Below, piece after piece: positions 27,344-35,315 of a DNA stretch of 64,000 bases. Position 1 is the first letter of the stretch; each line of letters starts with the position of its first letter. The stretch lies in the NCBI GenBank assembly GCA_047627915.1, contig JBLHTZ010000005.1, forward strand, positions 1 through 64,000, given 5' to 3'. Source of the stretch: NORP294 sp047627915 (GTDB taxonomy: Bacteria > Bacteroidota > Bacteroidia > Flavobacteriales_E > Vicingaceae). Below the pieces are notes generated by a model. That model did not search any database, was not told the DNA's origin, and saw only the letters and a list, made by a program, of their open reading frames with translations. The translations under genes were made by a program, and so were the position numbers.

Positions 27344-27351
27344 CATAGTTG

Positions 27352-27383
27352 AAAGCTCGATGTGAAAGCATCGAGCTTTTTTT
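27352..27383 (+). terminator. Terminator after tRNA-His
   Basis: AAAGCTCGATG (27352-27362) pairs perfectly with CATCGAGCTTT (27369-27379) and runs into seven T residues. Confidence 0.9.
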
Positions 27384-27486
27384 GTGTCTTCAAATTTAAG
27401 ATTCTCAAAATAAGTTAATTTGGTGTTATAAAATTTTAGAGTCTAACATTTTTAATAAATGAAACGTTTCTTTGTAGTTGAAGAAC

Positions 27487-28263
27487 ATGACCACATTTCG
27501 AAATCAATACTTGAAGTTAACCCTAAGAATACAGGTATTTATGCTTGTGTTGCTTCTTCCTATGTTTATTGCAGGTCAAGAAAAGAAAGCAACGGTTCAA
27601 GGACACCTGATTGATGAACAAACTGGAAAAAGATTAACCGATATTTTAATCGTTAACCAAACGAGTGGTGATTTTGTATATGGAACAGAAGACGGGAACT
27701 ATTCCATTGAAGCGAATAAAAAGGATATCCTGGTTTTTTCAGCATTGGGTTATACTTCTGCAAGGGTTTCTTTAAAGGATTCCACAGTAAAGTCGATGTA
27801 CAATATCGTACCAAAATTGAACAAATACAGTATCATTATTAAGGAAGTGAATGTTCAAGCTGAAAGACAAGTTACTGCGATAGCACTTGAGTTGGAAAAC
27901 TTGACTCGTAGTTTCTGGCAATATCAACAATTAGAGCTTTCTGAGTCAAATCTGTTCTCTCATCCTATTTCTTCGGCGTACAATCAAAAGAGTAATAGAG
28001 AAATAAGTAGACGAAGAGTAGAACGACTTAGGTATTTAGACCGAAAGTGTATTCTACTCGGGGAATTAATTCGTCGCAGTAAATTGAGCCAAACCGAGCT
28101 GTTGAGCACAGAAGAGCAAAATGCTTTTGTTGATCACCTGTTAAAATTCGATTATAAATTAGTTTATTTGACTCAATACGAGCTATTAGCCTTTATTAAT
28201 AAGGAGTGTAAAAAGTGGATGGGCGCAGAGGATAGGTATAATGTAAGAAGTAGGTCTAAGTGA
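27487..28263 (+). CDS. Secreted carboxypeptidase-like regulatory domain protein
   Basis: This 258-residue exported protein has a signal peptide (VFMLVLLLPMFIAGQ). A CarboxypepD_reg-like beta-sandwich follows (VQGHLIDEQTGKRLTDILIV, then TEDGNYSIEAN, then ILVFSALGYTSARVSL) as found at the N-terminus of TonB-dependent receptors, but here without any barrel. The C-terminal half is alpha-helical and basic (RRRVERLRYLDRK). The ATG at 27487 is chosen over a TTG three codons upstream. Likely periplasmic; role unknown. Confidence 0.75.
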   Translation: MTTFRNQYLKLTLRIQVFMLVLLLPMFIAGQEKKATVQGHLIDEQTGKRLTDILIVNQTSGDFVYGTEDGNYSIEANKKDILVFSALGYTSARVSLKDSTVKSMYNIVPKLNKYSIIIKEVNVQAERQVTAIALELENLTRSFWQYQQLELSESNLFSHPISSAYNQKSNREISRRRVERLRYLDRKCILLGELIRRSKLSQTELLSTEEQNAFVDHLLKFDYKLVYLTQYELLAFINKECKKWMGAEDRYNVRSRSK

Positions 28264-28514
28264 GGTAGTTGATAGCTCAGCATCCAACGATGTCTTTTAT
28301 ATTTTTTAGGGATATAGAATCGTTTGTTTCAGATGAAATGACTTTTATTGTGAAGGTATAGTTTTGTATGTTAACTTTTTAAGTTAGCTTTGATTTTAAC
28401 TTATAACGTTCTAGAAACTTTGTTGTTTAAGCGAAGTTTGAAAACATACTAAATTGTGAACCGTTGCTCTTTTATTATGATTTTACTGAGGGTAAATACA
28501 ATATTTATAGCTTT

Positions 28515-29006
28515 ATGAAATTAATAGTCCATTTGATAGCATTATTTCTATTATTTAATTTTTCTGGTTTTAGTCAAAATAAAACATTCACTTTTAAAGG
28601 ACAAGTTTATTCCTATGGGCAAACTATAAAAGGAGTTGCTATTGAAGTTTTCGAAGCTGGAGAATTAGTGTATAAAACAACTACAAATGGAGGCGGGAAG
28701 TTTACACTAGAACTTGAAGCTGAACAAGATTATATGGTCGAGGTTTCTATGGAAAAATTGCAAGCCAAAACCATTTGGATCAATACCAAGCGAACTCAAG
28801 GGCTGGATTTTAAGATACCAATTTTTGTATTTGACGTAGAGTTAAATAAAGAAAAGATTACGCCCTATGGAGAGCTAACTGAGATTCCAGTTACCTTAAT
28901 TAAATACCAGCCTGATAAGAAAGTGTTTTATATGGATAAAACCTATGAGGATGCAGTTGAAAACAAGAAAGACAAAATTAAAGGCAACATGCTTAAAATG
29001 CGATAA
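28515..29006 (+). CDS. Secreted carboxypeptidase-like regulatory domain protein
   Basis: This 163-residue exported protein has the signal peptide MKLIVHLIALFLLFNFSGFSQ. A carboxypeptidase regulatory-like fold follows (FKGQVYSYGQTIKGVAIEV, then TTTNGGGKFTLEL), then a short linker and a charged helical end (YEDAVENKKDKIKGNMLKMR). The start at 28515 coincides with the signal peptide, so the longer frame from 28464 is rejected. It follows a similar but longer gene with a 250-base gap in which nothing else was recognised. Confidence 0.75.
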   Translation: MKLIVHLIALFLLFNFSGFSQNKTFTFKGQVYSYGQTIKGVAIEVFEAGELVYKTTTNGGGKFTLELEAEQDYMVEVSMEKLQAKTIWINTKRTQGLDFKIPIFVFDVELNKEKITPYGELTEIPVTLIKYQPDKKVFYMDKTYEDAVENKKDKIKGNMLKMR

Positions 29007-29067
29007 CCTTTCTTGTACTCGTTAGATTTATTGTACACTCTTCTCTCATCGACTGCCAAAAAGAATA

Positions 29068-29091
29068 TCAGGATATTATAGAATATCCTGA
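29068..29091 (+). terminator. Hairpin downstream of the 163-residue gene
   Basis: TCAGGATATT (29068-29077) pairs with AATATCCTGA (29082-29091). It is followed by GTCTTTG rather than a clean T-run, so termination would be weak. Confidence 0.35.
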
Positions 29092-29188
29092 GTCTTTGCT
29101 CCGAAGTCTAACATTTTTTAGCAAATTTTAAGCGAATATCATCAATTCCTAACTTGCTGTTATCGTTTTACCTACAATATATTCGGGT

Positions 29189-29312
29189 TACCTTTGTTTC
29201 AGCAACAAGAAATGCATTGTATTAACTCAAAAAAACAATCATTTGTTGAATCCTTTTTTTAGCAAGAAAGAGTCTTTTTAATCCTTTGAAAGGCTTTCAA
29301 AGGAAGTTTTTT
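29189..29312 (+). ncRNA. Candidate small RNA (promoter box plus terminator)
   Basis: TACCTTTG at 29189-29196 fits the TAnnTTTG -7 consensus. A terminator-like hairpin, CCTTTGAAA with TTTCAAAGG (29283-29303), followed by TTTTTT, lies about 90 bases on. Together they could define a transcript of roughly 105 bases with no coding frame. No known RNA family was recognised. The hairpin could instead be a late terminator for the upstream gene. Confidence 0.2.
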
Positions 29313-29513
29313 AAGTCTCCAATATGCAGATTTATTTCCTTAGTTAAGCTTAAGAATGAAAATACCGGCTTCATAACAATTTACTTAACAAAGTATTTAG
29401 TAGTTGCAATATTTATTAGGTAGATCATTGTAATAGAGGGTGATCGGATTGCAAATTTAAGGATAAATTCAAAATACTCAAGACATCACATTCACTATAA
29501 AACACTTTTACAT

Positions 29514-29963
29514 ATGGATTACAAATTATTAACTAGGTATACAGGAGCAGACCTCGGTCATTCTAATGAGGTTATTGCTGACTTTTTACATGAGCATTTA
29601 GGGAAGTATGGAGATAGCAAGATTGATATATTAATGGCAATAGAATATGTTTTTGACCCTCACAAACCAGGAGGGAATATTATACTCCTTGTTGAAGAAA
29701 ACTTAATAATTGGAGCAGTAGTTATAAATGAAACGGGTATGTCGAAGTATATACCTGAAAATATTTTAGTTTACATAGCAGTTCATGCAGATCACAGAGG
29801 TGAGGGTATTGGTAAAGAGCTAATGAAAAATGCAATTAAATTGACAAAAGGTGATATGGCTTTGCATGTAGAGTCTGATAATCCTGCGGTGTTCCTGTAT
29901 GAAAAAATGGGATTTGAGAATAAGTATTTAGAGATGAGATATAAACGGAAGAAATTAAGGTAA
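29514..29963 (+). CDS. GNAT-family N-acetyltransferase
   Basis: This 149-residue acetyl-CoA-dependent acetyltransferase has the GNAT acetyl-CoA-binding loop HADHRGEGIGKELMKNAI (R-x-x-G-x-G/A) near residue 95. The downstream strand and helix ALHVESDNPAVFLYEKMGFE are also clear. The acceptor cannot be told from sequence, but small-molecule amine acetylation (amino acids) fits the neighbours. It is the first gene of a four-gene unit; the racemase gene begins 3 bases after its stop. Confidence 0.88.
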   Translation: MDYKLLTRYTGADLGHSNEVIADFLHEHLGKYGDSKIDILMAIEYVFDPHKPGGNIILLVEENLIIGAVVINETGMSKYIPENILVYIAVHADHRGEGIGKELMKNAIKLTKGDMALHVESDNPAVFLYEKMGFENKYLEMRYKRKKLR

Positions 29964-29965
29964 TT

Positions 29966-31036
29966 ATGGCATTTATAGAACTCAATAGGAAAAAGTTAAA
30001 GCACAATTACCTCTTTCTAGATAAACTAATGAAAACTCATGGTAAAAGTTGGAGTGTTGTAACAAAGTTACTTTGTGGGAACAAACTTTACTTAAAGGAG
30101 GTATTGGATTTAGGTCCTAAAGAGACTTGTGATTCAAGAATTAGTAATTTGAAAATTATTAAGGAAATGAAATCTGATGTGCAGACCATTTACATAAAAC
30201 CACCGGCTAAGAGAAGTATAAAAAACATTGTAAAATATGCAGACGTTAGCTTTAATACTGAGTTAGAAACTATTATTCTTCTATCAAAAGAGGCCCAACT
30301 TCAAAAGAAGACACATAAGGTTATTATTATGGTGGAAATGGGAGATTTGAGAGAAGGGGTTCTTGGAGAACATTTGATTGAGTTTTACCGGTCTGTTTTT
30401 CAATTGCCAAATATTGAGGTATCTGGAATAGGTACTAACCTAAATTGTCTTAATGGTGTGCTACCTTCTCAAGATAAGCTCATTCAGTTAAGTTTGTATG
30501 AACAATTGATCGAAGCAACATTCGAAAAAAAAATTCCTTGGGTAACAGGGGGGACTTCGGTGATTCTTCCAATGCTAAATTATCAACAAGTTCCTGAGGG
30601 AGTAAATCATTTTAGAGTTGGGGACACTTTGTTTTTTGGGAATGATATAATTAACGACACTGCGTACAAAGGGATGGAAGAAGGAGTGTTAAAACTTTAC
30701 TCTGAGATTATTGAAATTACTGAAAAGCCAAAAATCCCTATTGGACAAATAGCCGAAAACCCTTCAGGGGAAATTTTTGAGATTGATGAAAAGGATTACG
30801 GAAAGTCATCTTTTAGAGCCATTATTGATATTGGACTTTTAGATATTTCCACAGACTTTTTGATTCCTACAGATTCTAAAATATCCTTTATTGGTGCTAG
30901 TTCAGACATGATTGTTGTTGATTTAGGAGATACTGACCTTAACTATAAGGTCGGAGATTTAATATCCTTTGATTTAAAATACATGGGAGCATTAAGATTG
31001 CTAAATTCAAATTACATAGAAAAAGTTGTGATCTAA
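29966..31036 (+). CDS. Alanine/ornithine racemase-family PLP enzyme
   Basis: This is a 356-residue PLP-dependent fold-type III racemase, of the alanine/ornithine racemase branch rather than classical Alr. The PLP lysine lies in WSVVTKLLCGN near residue 33. MVEMGDLREGV, VSGIGTNLNCLNG and VTGGTSVILP follow in order, and VNHFRVGDTLFFGND carries the arginine that contacts the PLP ring nitrogen. The C-terminal beta domain (about 240-356) is complete. Likely substrates are ornithine or other basic amino acids, inferred from family only. It starts 3 bases after the acetyltransferase stop and ends 3 bases before the amidohydrolase. Confidence 0.88.
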   Translation: MAFIELNRKKLKHNYLFLDKLMKTHGKSWSVVTKLLCGNKLYLKEVLDLGPKETCDSRISNLKIIKEMKSDVQTIYIKPPAKRSIKNIVKYADVSFNTELETIILLSKEAQLQKKTHKVIIMVEMGDLREGVLGEHLIEFYRSVFQLPNIEVSGIGTNLNCLNGVLPSQDKLIQLSLYEQLIEATFEKKIPWVTGGTSVILPMLNYQQVPEGVNHFRVGDTLFFGNDIINDTAYKGMEEGVLKLYSEIIEITEKPKIPIGQIAENPSGEIFEIDEKDYGKSSFRAIIDIGLLDISTDFLIPTDSKISFIGASSDMIVVDLGDTDLNYKVGDLISFDLKYMGALRLLNSNYIEKVVI

Positions 31037-31038
31037 GT

Positions 31039-32175
31039 ATGATAAATCAAATTGACGAGTTAATTAGAATAAGAAAATATTTACATGCGAATCCAGAGTT
31101 ATCTGGGAAGGAGAACAGGACTTCAGAATACATTTTCTATTACCTCAAAAAAACAAAAGCAAATGAGGTGATTAAAATTACTGAAACGGCAATAGTTGCA
31201 GTTTTTAAGAGTAACATATCCGGAAAAACCACTGTTCTACGAGCAGATATTGATGCGCTTCCAATTCAGGAAGCAAATGTCTTTGAACATCGCTCTAAAA
31301 GAGAAAACGTTTCTCATAAATGCGGTCATGACGGCCATACCGCTATTATGCTAGGAGTGGCAAATAAATTGTCTGAAAAACCAATTAGTAGCGGTGTAGT
31401 TATATTATTGTTTCAACCTGCTGAAGAAAATGGAGAGGGAGCGAAATCCGTTTTGTCTAGTTCATTTTTTAAAAACATTTCGGTAGATAAGGTTTTCGCG
31501 CTTCATAATTTACCTGGGTTTCCTTTAATGGAAATTGTTGTCAAGAATGGCGTATTTACAGCCCATGTAATCAGTGTAATAATTAAGGTTAAGGGTGAAA
31601 TCGCCCACGCAGCTGAACCTGAAAAGGGTCAAAATCCTTCCATTGTAATTTCAAAAATAATAATGGAGGCCAATAATTATGTGAACAACGTTCCTCACGA
31701 ATCAAGCTTCTTTTTGATAACGCATATATATTCTGAAATAGGAGAAAAAGCTTATGGAGTTTCTGCGGGTAGTGGAGAAGTTCATTTTACTCTGCGGGCA
31801 TGGGATAAAAAAACACTCAATGAAAAGATGGACCAATTTGAAAGTTATGTCGAGAAAATATGTGGTGAGGAAAAATTAGAAAGCAGTATTGAGTGGTTTC
31901 AGGAGTTTGAAGCTAATTGTAACAGTGAAAAAGCAGTTGAGATTATATCTAATGGAGCAAAGGAATTAAACTTATCGGTTATGAAAGTCGATACACCTTT
32001 TAAATGGGGAGAGGACTTTGGTCTATTTACTAAAAGATATGAAGGAGCAATGTTTGGACTGGGGGCAGGAGTTAATGCCTTAGCGTTACATAACCCTTAT
32101 TATGACTTTCCGGATGAAATTATTCTTTCTGGTGTGAATATGTTTTACCAAGTAATACTTAATGAACATGAGTAA
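31039..32175 (+). CDS. M20-family amidohydrolase (N-acyl amino acid hydrolase-like)
   Basis: This 378-residue metallohydrolase of the M20D/amidohydrolase group (hippurate, IAA-amino acid or N-acetyl amino acid hydrolases) has a two-metal site. It is visible as KCGHDGHTAIM near residue 95, PAEENGEGA near 128, and ALHNLPG near 155. The dimerisation domain has EIAHAAEPEKGQNPS. No signal peptide, so it is cytosolic. By family it removes an acyl group from an amino acid nitrogen. It lies in a tight unit with an acetyltransferase and two racemases, and its 3' end overlaps the next gene by 14 bases. Confidence 0.9.
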   Translation: MINQIDELIRIRKYLHANPELSGKENRTSEYIFYYLKKTKANEVIKITETAIVAVFKSNISGKTTVLRADIDALPIQEANVFEHRSKRENVSHKCGHDGHTAIMLGVANKLSEKPISSGVVILLFQPAEENGEGAKSVLSSSFFKNISVDKVFALHNLPGFPLMEIVVKNGVFTAHVISVIIKVKGEIAHAAEPEKGQNPSIVISKIIMEANNYVNNVPHESSFFLITHIYSEIGEKAYGVSAGSGEVHFTLRAWDKKTLNEKMDQFESYVEKICGEEKLESSIEWFQEFEANCNSEKAVEIISNGAKELNLSVMKVDTPFKWGEDFGLFTKRYEGAMFGLGAGVNALALHNPYYDFPDEIILSGVNMFYQVILNEHE

Positions 32176-33328
32176 ACCTAAATCACCATTGACAATCGAA
32201 ATAAGCAAATCCGCTATCGAACATAATATCAATTTTGTACGGCAACTAATTGGAGAGGATGTTAAATACGGTTCTGTTGTTAAAGGAAATGCTTACGGTC
32301 ATGGAATCGAAACCTACTGTAAAGTGGCTTTTGAAGCGGGAATTAAACAGTTTTGTACCTATACCGCCCAAGAAGCCTACAGAGTTTGGGAAGTAACTTG
32401 TGGAAAAGCGGACATACTGATAATGGGCTTTATAGACTCGGAAGACCTTGAGTGGGTTATTGAGAATCAATTGGAGTTTTATGTTTTTGAGCACGGTAGA
32501 GTGCAAGAAGCTATACAAGTTGCAAAGCGAATCAATAAAAAAGCGCTGGTTCATATTGAAATAGAAACGGGAATGAACCGAACAGGCTTTCCTATCAAAA
32601 AGTTAGAGAGCTTACTGTCGCTTATTAATGCTAGTCAATCGCACATTGAAGCGAGAGGGTTATGCACTCATTTTGCTGGGGCAGAAAGTATTCTTAACTA
32701 TGAGCGAATAAAAAAGCAGCAGTTAAGGTTTAATAAAGTGGTTAAATTGTTGAAAAAGGAGAAACATTTACCGGAGTTTATTCATAGCGCATGTTCAGCG
32801 GCATTAATCGCATTTCCTAAATCAAAGTACAATATGGTTCGGATTGGTGTTTTGCAGTACGGGTTTTTTCCGAGTACTGAGATCTTGGCAAACTACTTGA
32901 ATCAGAAAAAGAAATTTAAAATTCAACCCAAAAGAGTGTTAAGTTGTAAAAGCACCGTTATGGATTTGAAAGTAGTTAAATCGGGAGAATTTATTGGCTA
33001 CGGAACTTCGTATTTCGCAAGTATTCCTACTAAAATTGCAATAGTTCCTGTAGGCTATGCACTTGGGTTTGGCAGAAACCTTAGCAATTTTGGAGAGGTG
33101 TTAATCAATGGACAGCGACTTCATATTATTGGAACCATTAACATGAATGCCTTAACCGTTGATATTACAAATACGGAAGACATTAAAATAGGAGATGAAG
33201 TTGTGTTGATAGGAAAACAGGGAAATATGGAGATCTCTGTTAGTTCTTTTTCCGATCAAGGAAATTTTCTCAATTACGAATTGCTCACTCGACTTCCTTC
33301 GGAAATACCACGAGTAGTTGTAGATTAA
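32162..33328 (+). CDS. Atypical alanine racemase (fold-type III)
   Basis: This 388-residue protein is related to Alr, which interconverts L- and D-alanine. The PLP lysine is in SVVKGNAYGHG near residue 40 and the ring-contacting arginine in YNMVRIGVLQYG. The second catalytic base, tyrosine, is in GYGTSY. The usual C-terminal GYADG-x-R becomes GYALGFGR, and the GRxxMDQ substrate loop is replaced by GTINMNAL. Those changes touch the substrate pocket, so the substrate may not be alanine. It overlaps the amidohydrolase end by 14 bases and closes the unit. A separate classical alr may exist elsewhere for peptidoglycan. Confidence 0.88.
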   Translation: MNMSKPKSPLTIEISKSAIEHNINFVRQLIGEDVKYGSVVKGNAYGHGIETYCKVAFEAGIKQFCTYTAQEAYRVWEVTCGKADILIMGFIDSEDLEWVIENQLEFYVFEHGRVQEAIQVAKRINKKALVHIEIETGMNRTGFPIKKLESLLSLINASQSHIEARGLCTHFAGAESILNYERIKKQQLRFNKVVKLLKKEKHLPEFIHSACSAALIAFPKSKYNMVRIGVLQYGFFPSTEILANYLNQKKKFKIQPKRVLSCKSTVMDLKVVKSGEFIGYGTSYFASIPTKIAIVPVGYALGFGRNLSNFGEVLINGQRLHIIGTINMNALTVDITNTEDIKIGDEVVLIGKQGNMEISVSSFSDQGNFLNYELLTRLPSEIPRVVVD

Positions 33329-33406
33329 TTAGGAGTGTAAATCGGTAATATTCAATAATGCTAAAACTTTCGCCAATTGTCCGGTAAACGCTAATAATTA
33401 GTTATG

Positions 33407-33445
33407 TAAAAAGCCCGCTGCCACTCTACGAGTAAACAACGGGCT
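33407..33445 (-). terminator. Terminator of the miaA-TPR unit
   Basis: AGCCCG (33412-33417) pairs with CGGGCT (33440-33445), with an inner ACTC/GAGT hairpin. On the minus strand it is followed by five T residues. It ends the minus-strand operon that finishes at 33537. Confidence 0.7.
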
Positions 33446-33536
33446 CCAACCAAACCAAGTCTTGGATATTTCTTACAATATCAAGACAATCTTTAAATGC
33501 TTTTGTTTTGTGATTTTATATTTTTTTGAAAAAAAA

Positions 33537-33854
33537 TTAAGACTCTTCTTCAATTAGCCAAAGAGCTTCTTCTAATTCACCCTTTGTTTTGTTATCATTT
33601 TTTTCGGTAGCTAGCTTAATCCCTATTCTGTAAATGGTCATAGCCTTATCCATTTTATTTTTGCCTTCGTACAGACCTCCAAGCTTATAATAAGCTCCTA
33701 AATAATTAGGGTCAGTTTTAATTAGCGTTTCGATAATTGAAATGGCGTCTTTTATTTTGCCAATTTTCTCATATTCAAGAGCCAATGCATACGTCAGAAA
33801 ACTATCGTCCTTATCTGTCTTAAGCATCTTTTTTATTTCGTCAATTCGGCTCAT
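33537..33854 (-). CDS. Tetratricopeptide-repeat protein (105 aa)
   Basis: This small 105-residue cytosolic protein has two to three TPR helices (FLTYALALEYEKIGKIKDAI, then YLGAYYKLGGLYEGKNKMDKA), acidic at the end. It overlaps the miaA stop by 4 bases and so is translationally coupled. It probably acts as a scaffold; partner unknown. Confidence 0.8.
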   Translation of the reverse strand: MSRIDEIKKMLKTDKDDSFLTYALALEYEKIGKIKDAISIIETLIKTDPNYLGAYYKLGGLYEGKNKMDKAMTIYRIGIKLATEKNDNKTKGELEEALWLIEEES

Positions 33855-34762
33855 GGGTTTTGGATTGTTGTGCGAATATACTTACTAATTTTATTTATTT
33901 CATTGGGAGAAAACCACTTGATTCTCTTATTTCGCTTAAACCAAGTGAGTTGTCTTTTAGCATATCTCCGGCTATTTGTCTTTATTTTTTCAACACATAA
34001 ATCCCAAGCTATATTTCCATCTAAGTAATCAAATATTTCTTTGTATCCGACTGTGTTTAGCGCATTTTTTTCTCTGTATGAAACTACAGATTTTACTTCA
34101 TTAAGTAGGCCTTCATCTATCATTAAATCAACTCTTTGATTTATTCTTTGGTACAAAAGATTTCTGGGTAGTTCTAGTCCGATTTGTATAATGTTGAAGT
34201 CTCTCTTTTTATCAATGCCTTTTTTTATCTCAGCATTTGTTTTGCCAGTTAATTTGCAAATTTCAATAGCACGCATTAATCGTTTACTATTTTGAATGTC
34301 AATGCTATGGTATGCTAACTGATCCACCTGTAATAATAATTCTTGCAAATAGGGAAGGCCTTGTTCTTGGTATTTCTTTCTAAGTTCTTCTCTAAAATCC
34401 TGATCGGCAGTCGGAATTTCATTGTCAAAACCTTTAATTACTGCATCATTGTACATTCCAGAGCCTCCGCACATAACAATTGTATCCTTATTCTCAAAGT
34501 AGGTGCTTAGAAATTCAATTACCTCATTCTCAAATTTGCTAGCATTATAGTTCTCCGTGATTGAAAGATGGTCTATGAAATGATGAGGTACTTGTTTTAC
34601 TTCTAATCCAGTGGGTTTTGCAGTACCTATTGAGATTTCCTTGTAAAACTGTCTTGAATCAGAAGAAATTATTTCAGCATTTAATAGTCTAGCAACGTTT
34701 ATGGCTGTTGAAGTTTTACCTACTGCAGTTGGTCCGACTATAGATATGAGTGTTTTTTTCAC
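33851..34762 (-). CDS. miaA: tRNA dimethylallyltransferase MiaA
   Basis: MiaA transfers the dimethylallyl group to N6 of adenosine-37 in tRNAs that read codons beginning with U. The 303-residue protein has the P-loop GPTAVGKTSTAI, SSDSRQFYKEISIGTAKP, PHHFIDHLS, CGGSGMYNDAVIKGFD, and the C-terminal RRYAKRQLTWFKRN. Length is normal. The TnpR-passenger-like gene ends 4 bases before it, and a TPR gene overlaps its end by 4 bases, so it sits within a four-gene minus-strand unit. Confidence 0.96.
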   Translation of the reverse strand: MKKTLISIVGPTAVGKTSTAINVARLLNAEIISSDSRQFYKEISIGTAKPTGLEVKQVPHHFIDHLSITENYNASKFENEVIEFLSTYFENKDTIVMCGGSGMYNDAVIKGFDNEIPTADQDFREELRKKYQEQGLPYLQELLLQVDQLAYHSIDIQNSKRLMRAIEICKLTGKTNAEIKKGIDKKRDFNIIQIGLELPRNLLYQRINQRVDLMIDEGLLNEVKSVVSYREKNALNTVGYKEIFDYLDGNIAWDLCVEKIKTNSRRYAKRQLTWFKRNKRIKWFSPNEINKISKYIRTTIQNP

Positions 34763-34765
34763 GAA

Positions 34766-35314
34766 TTATTGATATTCCTCATAATCGTCTAAAGATTCCA
34801 TATTTCCACTGTCAAATGGATCTTTAAATAAATCGTCATCATCTTCAGAAAATTCATCGCCCATCATGGCACTTAATAAAATACTTTGGGCATCATCTCC
34901 GTTCAAGTTTCTTTCTTCTTCTTTCGGAGGAGAACCAAACCGCTTCAGTATTTTAGGTTCTGTTAATTTATTTTCATTAACTTCTATTTCAATGACTTCT
35001 AAATAAAATTTCCATTCATTTAAATAGTCATAAACGTAAGTTAGTTGATCCCCAACTTCTTTAAAAACATCTGAAACAACTAATTTTTCAAAAGTTGGGT
35101 TTCCACTGTTCATTACATCTTCTAAGGGGTATTCTGTATCGTTATCCCAACCTTCCTCTTCCTTTATAAAGGACGCTAATTCGTTGCTGTTAAAGCCAAA
35201 TGATTTTTTAACTAACTCATGTATTTGAAGTAACGTGTGATTTTCATTTACCAAAATGTCGCGGTAAACAGTATTGCGCGTCTCCATTAAGACTTTGACT
35301 AAAAATTCTTTCAT
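34766..35314 (-). CDS. TnpR-passenger / pRiA4b ORF-3-like protein
   Basis: This 182-residue acidic protein belongs to the family named after the IS1096 passenger TnpR and the plasmid pRiA4b ORF-3. It shows VYRDILVNENHTLLQIHELV, then FGFNSNELASF and YVYDYLNEWKFYLEV, with an acidic C-terminal tail. The family name is historical: no recombinase motif, terminal repeats or transposase is nearby, and the gene sits between cca and miaA with 1-3 base gaps. This is a conserved chromosomal gene, possibly tied to tRNA maturation by location only. Confidence 0.85.
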   Translation of the reverse strand: MKEFLVKVLMETRNTVYRDILVNENHTLLQIHELVKKSFGFNSNELASFIKEEEGWDNDTEYPLEDVMNSGNPTFEKLVVSDVFKEVGDQLTYVYDYLNEWKFYLEVIEIEVNENKLTEPKILKRFGSPPKEEERNLNGDDAQSILLSAMMGDEFSEDDDDLFKDPFDSGNMESLDDYEEYQ

Positions 35315-35315
35315 G

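Larger units (their letters stand above)
29007..29513 (+). other. 507-base non-coding region before the racemase cluster
   Basis: No reading frame with coding character was found on either strand. It contains a hairpin at 29068-29091, a -7-like box at 29189-29196 and a terminator-like hairpin at 29283-29312, then about 200 AT-rich bases before the acetyltransferase gene. Confidence 0.5.

Noticed and set aside
34766..35314. Mobile element named by the TnpR-passenger family label
   Set aside because: The family name is historical. No transposase, inverted terminal repeats or target duplication lies nearby, and the gene is tightly packed between cca and miaA.
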